Part shown: in pieces, positions 55,705-64,000 of the stretch
Position numbering within the stretch: position 1 is the first letter of the stretch
How the letters are laid out: every line of letters begins with the position of its first letter
Source of the DNA: Chelydra serpentina
Taxonomy: Eukaryota; Chordata; Testudines; Chelydridae
Reading direction: 5' to 3'
NCBI GenBank assembly: GCA_037349315.1
Contig: JBAIAC010000006.1
Location: 53,626,501-53,690,500 of the forward strand
DNA length: 64,000 nucleotides
Notes under the pieces: generated by a model
Told to the model about the DNA's origin: nothing
What the model saw: only the letters and a program-made list of their open reading frames with translations
The model's database searches: none
Made by a program: the position numbers and the translations under genes

Positions 55705-57690
55705 AAACAATTCAGAAGCAAGAATGTATATTAAAAATTAATGGTATATCATTTTCTTTTGTTTTTTCCTTGAGGGAGTTGGGTGGTATGGCAGAAAAAA
55801 ACAGCAACCATGTTTTACAGGAGAGCTTTGATTGCTTGCAGAGGGCTTGATACAAAGTGAAGAGTCTTTCCAGTGACTTCAAAGAGGTTTGGATGATGTT
55901 TGGTGTACAAAACGGAGTTAATATAAGGAAAGGTGGTAGAATTAGGCCCCTCTTAAGCAGCATATTTCATTTTTACTTGTTCATACTCTTATTTATTAAA
56001 TATTAAATTTATTAAATAAATAAAGCACGAGTAATTAAATCACCATGAGAAAATAATTAATGACTGTGAAGCTACATCAAATGACCATGTAAATAGAGAA
56101 TACAGGAATACAAGCACATAAATAAGCATATAATGGTCAGAAATCAGTTTTACAAGACAATAATCCAGCGCTGGAGTGATTGAACTATGTGGCTAAATAC
56201 AAGACTGTTGTTCCTGAAGGGGGAAAGGGTAGAAATGGGTGAAAAATGTGCATGAAACCTTTTTCTTTTGCCAAAAAAATGCAGAGTTGGGTCAACTGAA
56301 ACAATTTAATAAATGCATGTAAATTTCAGAGAGTTTTGGTTGGGGAAAATGTTGTTTGGAAATGTTTTAATGGTTCATTTTGGCATTTCCGAAAGAAAGT
56401 GTTTCATTTTGGAAGATGTCTTGGTTTTGGAATTTTCTTTAATTTGATTTTAAAAACCATTTTAAACCACTTAAAAACCTCAACATCAGAATGAAATGTT
56501 TTATTTCAGGTTGACTGAAACATTTAAGTTGATTTAAAACAAAACTTTTTTGACATTTCGCTTTGCTGAAAATTTCAAAACATTTTCGTACTAGGCCAAC
56601 CCAAAGCAATTTCTTTTATTATTATTTTTCATGACAGCCCCCAAATTGAATATTCAGTTATTCCCAACTCACTTAGAATAAAGTTAGTAGCCTAGTAAAC
56701 TGGGACAAAGGTGATATTACTATTGCTATAACACACATGCTTAAAAATATACTTAAGAAATGAATGTTAGAAAAATAACAAACAGAACCCAAATATAAAG
56801 CTAAGAAGCCAAAATCAATTCTGATAACCAAAATCAAAATAATCAAGCCAAACAATATAGAAAACGATGAGCAGTCTTACTTGATTTTGGGTCCAGAGTT
56901 ACTGACAGGTTCAAATGTATCGACCCCAAGGGAGGCGTCTTCTGAGCTCAATGTTGAATAGTTTAGGTTAGCAACCAAAGCAATTTAGCAGTGAAGAGGA
57001 AGTGTGGGGGCTTATGGAGGAGGTAGAGGAGGGGAGGCACAAAACTGCATGTTGCCGCCTTAGGGTTTTGAAAATTTGGAAAGGCCATTTAAAAAATTGT
57101 ACATTTTTAAAGCAAACTTTGTTCCTGGTTGACCTATCAAATGTATTGAAATTAAAAACATAATTTGCCTCCTAAATCTTAATGCAGATCATTGGACATG
57201 AAATGAATATATCCTAAGCACAGTTCATGCCAGATCACTAATATATGAAGTATTGAGAATGTGACATTGCTCTACCATGGACCAGAAAGGTGCCATTACT
57301 AGAGCTGACCGAGAAATTTCCATCAAAATGAGAGGAAAAATGTAACAAACATTTTCAAAATTCCCCATCACCCACCTCATTTTCTGACTCCCTCTACTCA
57401 TGAAAATAATGCGTTCCTCCTCACTCCATCCAGGGAAGATGGGACAATCTTCCTCTCTACCAGTGAGAATAGTTTGGGAGTGCAACAGTCAGGGAGCCAT
57501 GTTCTGTGAGACTTAAGCAGGAGAGAGAATGTCAAGCAGCTGGGGAAAGAGAATTGGGCCAGTAACCCTGATTGAGGCAATGGGAACTCTGAATTAGTCC
57601 TGCACAAAGAAGCTTCTTCCTTCTCAAGGTGGTGACACATGTTGTAACCACATACAATATCTGTGGGGACCATATTGTATTAAATTTATG
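55705..57690. other. 2 kb AT-rich unassigned sequence with fold-back tracts
   Basis: At 56330-56610 the text is dominated by tttggaaat, gaaaatttcaaaac and similar self-complementary words, a style repeated at 60690-60800. At 55976-56028 there is an attta-type simple tract. No gene recognised. Confidence 0.4.
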
Positions 57691-57696
57691 ATTTTT

Positions 57697-57895
57697 TTTA
57701 AAAATGGAGATATGCCAATCTGCTAGAACTGGAACAACCTTGAAAGGTCATCGAGTCCAGTCCCCTGCCTTCACTAGCAGGACCAAGTACTGTCCTCTGA
57801 CAGATTTTTTCCCCAGATCCCTAAATGGTCCCCTCAAGGATTGAACTCACAACCCTGGGTTTAGCAGGCCAATGCTCAAACCACTGAGCTATTCT
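57697..57895 (-). repeat. Tortoise Pol III (Cry-type) SINE
   Basis: Reverse-complement copy of the SINE at 20704-20905. The A box is the complement of ccactgagcta (57881-57891) and the B box the complement of ggattgaactc (57838-57848). The CR1-like tail is at the low end (ccttgaaaggtcatcgagtc). An A/T-rich stretch precedes the tail end. Confidence 0.9.
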
Positions 57896-57899
57896 GTGT

Positions 57900-58606
57900 A
57901 TGACTGTGTGCTAGGGATTGTATGATAGTCTCCAGGGGGAAGGTTACCACAATTCCACCAAAAAAGAGTTGCAAATGATTACTGCAGCCCCTGAGATTGT
58001 AAACTGCTCCAGAGAAGTACCACCCGCTTGGGTGGGTTGCATGTACTGTTTCAAACAGGTACCAGAAGCCCAAGGAGAAAAAGAAAGGTCTTTTGCTATA
58101 AAAGGCTGAGTTTAAACAGATTCAGGTCCTTCCTTCTGATTCTGCAAATGGACTTGACCTTTGGGAGACCCAACCCTGCTGAAGGGTTGGAAGGACTTTG
58201 GCCTATCATACTCCCCCATGTGAAAGATGGGCAATTTGGGGTATGTTTAGTGAGCGTTTAGATCCTGTTTTAATGTTTATGTTTTCTCTGCATGTTTTTG
58301 CCTTTTAAACAAATGTACTCTGCTTTGAAAGAGATGCTTGGGTCACGAGCAACCACTAGCACACACTTGTCAGAGGTCTTGGAGACAAAGCCAAGAGCAG
58401 GGGGGTGGTGGACATTAGACAGAGCTGCGGAGGAAGAATCACAGTGAGTGCAAAGGGTCTTCAGCCTAAACCCCTGGTCTGGAAGAAGAGGGATGCAGGT
58501 CCTTGCCCAGAGAGCTGCTAAAGGCATGAGAGTCATGAGAGCTGGGTTGGCATTTCTTGAGCAGACCCCACAGAGGGGAATTAAACATACAGCGACCCTC
58601 AAACTG
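57900..58606 (+). repeat. Possible LTR-like segment with a TATA box
   Basis: A TATA box (gctataaaagg, 58096-58106) with a T-rich upstream stretch and an attaaac near the end (58580) suggests an LTR, but no TG..CA borders or duplicated flanks were found. Confidence 0.3.
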
Positions 58607-59173
58607 TGACAGAAGGTGTGATGTTATTGACATAAGCTGGGACCGTATAAATCATTGTTGCAACCAAAGTCCTGTAGTGGCACCAAATCTTGTATTAAGG
58701 GGGTCAAGTAAGGTGTCTAAGACAAGGTTATGGTTTGCTGGTTATGATTATGCTATCTGGATGCATGTATCATTTTTGTATTTCAAGTTATAAGTATTGG
58801 CTCTATACTGTCTGTATTTCAAACTTGGGCTATGCTTCTGGGTGACACCCCAGACAAGTTGGTGTCAGCTCTGCCTAGCCTGCTTGATGGCCCATTAAGG
58901 ACCATCAGCTATACAACTGACCCATTGAGAGAAGGCAGATACACCTTGTGACTCAGCAAGGTATGCAGGGACATGCCTATGGACAGAACTCTCTGAGGTT
59001 TTTCCATGCCATGTGATGGACAGCTTGTCTTTGGGACAAAGAAAGCAGAGACCACATGGCAAGAGAATATAAAAAGCTGCTGCAGCTCCTCCATCTTGTC
59101 TTCAGTCCTGCTTCATACTTCTGGAGGGACTTCATACCTCTGGAGCAATTTGTCCTGAACTGGCACTCTCAGT
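58607..59173 (+). repeat. LTR-like segment interrupted by a GC-rich MITE
   Basis: Begins tgtgacagaaggtgtgatgt and has a TATA box at 59068-59075 (gaatataaaaagctgctgca) followed by cagctcctccatcttgtctt, as in LTRs of turtle retroelements. The segment resumes at 59884 (taggttccaccagaacc) after the MITE at 59174-59875. The downstream end was not found. Confidence 0.45.
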
Positions 59174-59875
59174 CAGGGGCGGCTCTAATGTTTTTGCCGC
59201 CCCAAGCAAAAAAACAACAACACCTCAAACGCCGCCCCCGAAACAAAAAAACGAACCCCCCCAACGCCCGCTGAAACAACCCTTCCCCCCCCCCGCCTCT
59301 CTGCCCGCGGCCCCGCTCCCCTGCCGGCAGGGAGTGAGCAGGGCATGTCCGCCCATGGCCCTGCTCTCCCCGGCCGGTGGGGAGTGAGCGCGGCATGCCG
59401 GATGCCCCGCTCTCCCCGGCTGGAGTGCCGGCGGGGAGCGAGTGGGCATGCCCACGGCACCACTCTCCCCGGCCAGCGGGGAGCGAGGCTGCCCCGCTCT
59501 CCCCAAGCCGAAGCGCCGGCGAGGAGGGCAGCATGCCCGGGGCCCCGCTCTCCCCGGCCGGAGCGCCGGCGGGGAGCGAGCAGGAGACGCGTGTCGCGGC
59601 CGTTAGGGTTCTCTTCTCCCCCTCCCTCCCAGGCTCTTAAGCCTGGGAGGGAGAGGGAGAAGCGGTGTGCGAAACAGCTGTTTCGCACACCGCCGCTCGG
59701 GGAGAAGCTGAGCCGGCGGCGGCGCGCGAAAGCCAGCGGCGCAGAGCGGAGGTGAGTTGGGGCGGCCGGCCGGAGCACATTTCTAGGGGCGGCATGGCCG
59801 GTGCCAAAATGCCGCCCCTAGAAATGTGCTGCCCCAAGCACCAGCTTGTTTTGCTGGTGCCTGGAGCCTGCCCTG
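59174..59875. mobile_element. hAT MITE (CAGGG.CGGCTC family), copy 3, 702 bp, CpG-rich
   Basis: Starts caggggcggctctaatg and ends tgcctggagcctgccctg. It is flanked by ctctcagt at 59166-59173 and 59876-59883, a perfect 8-bp duplication. The interior at 59320-59590 holds about five degenerate 55-60-bp units built on ccccgctctccccggcc and gccggcggggagcgag. Two strong hairpins follow: arms at 59622-59635 and 59640-59653, and a perfect 32-base palindrome at 59662-59693. Large overlapping frames on both strands are composition artefacts. Confidence 0.9.
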
Positions 59876-59899
59876 CTCTCAGTTAGGTTCCACCAGAAC

Positions 59900-61180
59900 C
59901 AGCATCATTACAGAAGGAATCAGCAAGAAAGGGCCTAAGAAAAGCAGTCTGAATAAGGGAAGCTGCAGGAAAGTATCAGGGGGAGGAAGGAGGGCAAGTT
60001 AAGGGGCAGGAATAACAGGGACCTGAGGGAGTTAAAGTTGGTACATGGAGTGAGAAACCTCAGCTCGAGACTGCTTCCAGGAAAAGCCACTGAAGTGTGG
60101 GAACTCTTGTGAGGGTGAGGGGATTGAATTTAAAGAGGTAGGGTCTAATTATAGCAGACAGTGAAGTTAACTTTGTAAAGCCTATTTGATCCTGCATGGG
60201 GAGGTGTCAGATTTTGCAGTGGAGGCAACGAGAAGATCTGTGCTCCAGAAAGGACTGAGGGATGCCGAGGAATTACCAATATGGGTCAAATTCCAGCCTG
60301 TTGGAAACACTAGCTCTAGCCCAGAGAGCCAAGATGAGGACTATAACTGGTTGCAAAATTTTGACTGGTCATCAAAACCCCAAACCAAAAGTATTTCGGG
60401 TGACAATCAAAGTAGTTCAATTTAGAAATGCCACCATGGTTCCCCCTGGGAGCTGTGGTTCAAATGCCTCATGCTCCCGTTCTCCTCTGTGGATTGTGCT
60501 CCTTGGTTGACTAGGCTTCCCATGGTCAGACTACGTCTCCTGTCCTGGTGCAGAAAGCTAGTCCATTGTGGGAATCCAATGGCCATAGTTCACCATGGGA
60601 GATGAAATCTAGCTAGGAAGCCCAGCCCACAGAGAAGAATGGGAATATGAGGTAACTGAACTACAAGTCCCCCGGGACACTATGGAGGCATATCTGAATT
60701 TGTTTTTTGATGAAAAATTGGAATTTTCCATATAAAGCAAACAATTATAAAAATTGTTTTGTCAAAAACTCAATTTTCTGTTGTAAAACAGTTTTTGACA
60801 AAAATATTTTGACCAGCCCTAAGGATGACAATAACTAAATGGAAAATCTGCCAAGTACAGAAAAATGTAGACTTAAATCTTTAGAATCCTGGATTGGAAA
60901 GGAATATTATCATTCAGAGGAATGTGTAGGCCTACCAGTGTTTGAAACAGCCTATTGCAAAAAGTTATCCATCATTAATTAGTTAGTATGAGAATTATTA
61001 TCATTTTATTATGTGTCCTTTTCTATTATTGGTTTTTAGTATAACTCTTACTGAACTATGTTACATTCTAACATAGTGAGAATTTATTTTTCTGTATCTC
61101 TACAAGACCAAGTCTAAAAATCTTTTATTTTATAACCCATGTGTGTGAATGTGATTCTTGGGGAAACTCCATGGAGTGGT
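59900..61180. other. Unassigned; purine-rich, then AT-rich with fold-back
   Basis: 59930-60160 is purine-rich, LTR-like text with no borders found. At 60750-60805, ttgtcaaaaactcaattttc and aacagtttttgacaa form a hairpin. The frame at 60186-60425 lacks domains. Confidence 0.4.
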
Positions 61181-61184
61181 AGAT

Positions 61185-62330
61185 CACAGAATCATAGAAA
61201 TGTAGGGATGGAAGAGACCTCAAGAGGTCATCAAGTCCAGCCCTGTGTACAGAGGCAGCACCAAATATACCTACACCATCCCTGACAGGTGTTTGTGGAA
61301 GCCCCAATATTGGAGGTTTTTAACAGGTTAAACAATCTCCCTTGGAAGCCTATTCCAGTGCTTAACTACCCGTATAGTTAGAAAGTTTTTCCTAATATCT
61401 AACCTAATCTCCCTTGTTGCAGATTAAGCCCATTACTTCTTTCCCTACCTTCAGTGAACATTGAAAACAATGTATCACTGTCCTCTTTATAACAACCCTT
61501 AACATATTTGTTAACAGTCTTCTTTTCTCAAGACTAAACATGCCCAGTTTTATAACCCTTTCCTCATAAGTCAGGGTTTCTAAATCTTTAATTGTTTTTG
61601 TGGCTCTCTTCTGGACTCCAATTTATCCACATCTTTCCTAAGTGTGGCATCCAGAACTGGACACCGTACTCCAGCTGAAGCCTCACCAGAGGTGAGCGGG
61701 ACAGTTACCTCTAGTGCCTTACATACCACACTCCTCTTTATATGCCCAGAATAATATTACTCTTTTCTGCAGCTGCATCACACTGTTGACTCATATTTAA
61801 TTTGTGATCTACTATAACCCCCAGACCCCTTTCTGCAGTACTGCCACCAAGCCAATTATTCCCTATTTTGTAGTTGTGCATTTGATTTTTCCTTCCTAAG
61901 TGTAGTACTTTGGACTTGTTTTTATTGAATTTCATCTTGTTGATTTCAGACCAATTGTCTAATTTGTCAAGGGTGTTTTGAATTATAATCCTGTTCTCCA
62001 AAGTGCAAACCCTCCCAGATTGGTGTCATCTGCAAATTTTATAAGCATACTCTCCACTCCATTATCCAAGTCATGAGTGAAAATATTGAATAGTACTGGA
62101 CTCAGGACTGACCTCTGCAGGCCTCACTACATATGCCCTCCGAGTTGGACAGAAAACCATTTATACTACCCTTTGAGTACAGTCTTTCATCCAATTGTGC
62201 ATCCACTTTATAGCAATTTAATCTTGACCACATTTCCCTGGTTTGCTTCTGCGAAGATCATGTGGGACTGTGTGAAAAACCTTACTAAAATCATGATGCC
62301 TATATGGCTCTCATTTCTGGAACACCTACA
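61185..62330 (-). pseudogene. Decayed CR1 LINE
   Basis: The 3' end is at the low side (cacagaatcatagaaatgta, 61186-61205). The open piece at 61738-62001 reads [36 protein letters not shown] and NMSQQCDAAAEKSN, CR1 ORF2 text just downstream of FADD. Upstream complement text (gtcatctgcaaattttataa at 62025) marks the FADD region. It ends at about 62330. It resembles the old CR1 at 9.8-14.2 kb more than the young one at 2.5-4.8 kb. Confidence 0.88.
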
Positions 62331-62388
62331 ATTCTTGCCTTTGAGATTTCTGGTACATATACCACGGTTAAAAAGCTACCACATTTGT

Positions 62389-62653
62389 ACAATATTGCCA
62401 ATCCCACGCATTCAAAAATCATGAGTCATTGTCCAAAATCATGAGATTTTCTTAAAAAAAACCCTAAATTAGACATTTTATGTGTTTTTTATTGCCATCA
62501 ACTTTTTGAGCCTTTGTTGTTGGCATTTTTAAAAAGCTTTTCTCCACAATCATGAGATTCTCACCTAATCACTGGGCTCCAAGAGCTGGGAATCTAATAA
62601 AAACTCCAAATATCACAAAGCTTGTGACAAAATCATGGGATTTGGCAATACTG
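62389..62653. repeat. MITE-like element with CAGTATTGCCAA ends
   Basis: Starts acaatattgccaatcccacg and ends catgggatttggcaatactg, inverted over about 20 bases. The interior repeats aatcatgaga in both orientations. No clear target duplication. A diverged relative lies at 22970-23293. Confidence 0.55.
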
Positions 62654-62659
62654 TTTTCA

Positions 62660-64000
62660 TGGGATTGTTCACATGGGATTAATCATACCCAAGAACAGTG
62701 GTTGTGGGTGAAGGATTTTCATTATATTTGTCATTAAAACACTCGTATTACCAGATTTACTGAGTGCTAATAAGTGAAAGAATTTTTAAGATAAGTTTTT
62801 TTTTAACAACTCCAAAAGGCTCCTGGATCTACGAGATGGAAATCAAGACTTGAGTCCAGAAGCCCCTGTAGATATGATGTAGCCACTGAGAGATCATCAT
62901 GGTCTGCTACTTAGATGATAGTCTGAAAATCAAGAAGTAAGACTGGCTTCTACAATGCTTGTGTTCTGAATCAGCAGTGTAAGTAATTGTTAGAGAGCAA
63001 AAGTGGCAATAATATTTCTTAAGATGGTGCCTGCTGTTGTAGTCACAGTTTTGGCACCAATTCTACAAATGAGAAGATATCCTTATACCTTAAGACTCAC
63101 TTACATGAAGAGGTATTCATTTGCTTGCTTGTATAAATCATTCTCCAAGGAGGAAGAAAAGAATGTTCTCATCAGCATATCCCTAAAGAATAAAATTATT
63201 CAGAATAATGAGGAATCACAGTGATGGATTGAAGGAAATTTTTCAAAAGCTCATACGGGCTTTAGGAGGACAAGTGCCTCAAGTGAAAGTCAATGGGACT
63301 TGTTCTCCTAAATCCCTGAGGTGTGTTTGAAATTTTTCCCCTGGGCTATTATGGCAGTGATTTATAATCTACTTCCCTGTACACAGTTGTTTGGTTGATG
63401 TTTATAAATTGAAGTACAGAATTCAAATAGTATATCTGAGTCCAGACAGATCAAAAACTTCACATATCAACAAAGTCTGGCTGCCTGAACAAAGCTTAGT
63501 ACCAGACCTAAGTCAAATTAAAAAAAATCCAATAGAGGGACTTTGAAGGAGACATGGAGAAGGGAACCCAAGACCTACCCATATACTGGTATCATTCAGA
63601 ATATGTTTGCCCGAGGTAGAGTTTTTGGTTTTTTTTACAATTCTCATCAATCATCAGGCAGACCTGAAATAAAGCAAACTTTATTTTAAGACGTTTATAA
63701 ATAACATTGGTTTTGGCTGAAGATTTTAGTTAATGTCCTGTGATGGAGGAGATGAAGCAGTCATGGAAATGTTGTGCTGTCTTTTTATGGGTTTTTTTTC
63801 TTCCAGCGGACAATAGTAAGCCTTACAAACCTTAATTTTTTGGACATAGCAAGAAACACTGGGAAGCTACCAGGGATTTGGGGGGCAGAGTCAAACACAG
63901 GATCTGAGCTGATGTGGCCTTCAGGTGTTCCTGCAAAGGTAAATGCAATAATGCAGGGCTTGTGGGGGAGGGTTTTTTTTAAAAAAAACAACTTTGCAAT
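62660..64000. other. Unassigned AT-rich sequence with one palindromic repeat
   Basis: A fold-back at 63236-63340: the left arm aaatttttcaaaagctcata and ggaggacaagtg pair with cttgttctccta and gtttgaaatttttcc. Otherwise only short frames without domains. Confidence 0.4.

Noticed and set aside
59320..59590. CRISPR-like or other regularly spaced repeat array
   Set aside because: Units are degenerate, contiguous and GC-rich with no conserved-repeat/unique-spacer pattern, in a vertebrate genome.
59185..59778. 197-codon minus-strand frame and plus-strand counterparts
   Set aside because: Entirely inside the GC-rich hAT MITE with an 8-bp duplication; peptides mirror the tandem repeat.

Overview
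This window looks like non-genic DNA from a large, repeat-rich vertebrate genome, most probably a cryptodiran turtle. The diagnostic content is many CR1 LINEs (one ending in the ATTCTATG-type 3' repeat), two tRNA-derived SINEs of the tortoise Pol III/Cry type with CR1-like tails, MIR relics, several hAT, Harbinger-like and TA-target MITE families, and LTR elements including a SCAN-like-gag Ty3/Gypsy element. Species and locus cannot be fixed from the sequence. I found no convincing host protein-coding exon, rRNA gene or functional tRNA gene; every recognisable protein similarity belongs to a transposable element.

Layout. 1-9.0 kb: an L2-like tail, a CR1 tail, a Harbinger-like MITE, a long 5'-truncated CR1 with an open reverse transcriptase frame (2.5-4.8 kb, minus), and a decayed CR1 (plus). 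9.0-14.2 kb: a nested block in which one old minus-strand CR1 was split in turn by a solo LTR, a Harbinger-like MITE, a small element and two hAT MITEs, one of which landed inside the target duplication of the other. 14.3-23.6 kb: a TA-target MITE carrying a captured CR1 piece, MIRs, another hAT MITE, old CR1s and a Cry SINE. 24-29.3 kb: an LTR-like tandem-repeat region, two copies of an LTR-like family also seen at 9.1 kb, and a fold-back retroposon. 30.2-30.7 kb: a decayed Gypsy integrase relic. 34.7-38.4 kb: a complete-ended but dead hAT transposon with a frameshifted DUF4371/TTF-zinc-finger-type transposase and a nested MITE. 41-49 kb: MITEs and low-information AT-rich sequence.

The most notable element is at 50,613-55,699 (minus): a structurally complete LTR retrotransposon with 1,088-bp LTRs that differ at one base, a perfect 5-bp target duplication, a tRNA-Ser-like primer site, a purine-rich tract, and a single uninterrupted 907-codon frame. 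This frame encodes a SCAN-like gag, a zinc knuckle and a retropepsin, but no reverse transcriptase, RNase H or integrase. It is a very young, pol-less (non-autonomous) Gmr1-like element whose long C-terminal tail I cannot assign. Downstream are a minus-strand Cry SINE, an LTR-like segment split by a GC-rich hAT MITE, and another minus-strand CR1.

The elements do not form a pathway. They relate through insertion order and probable trans-mobilisation: hAT MITEs by hAT transposases, SINEs by CR1, and the pol-less LTR element by an autonomous relative elsewhere. Calls rest on reading the sequence and on family knowledge; no database search was run.
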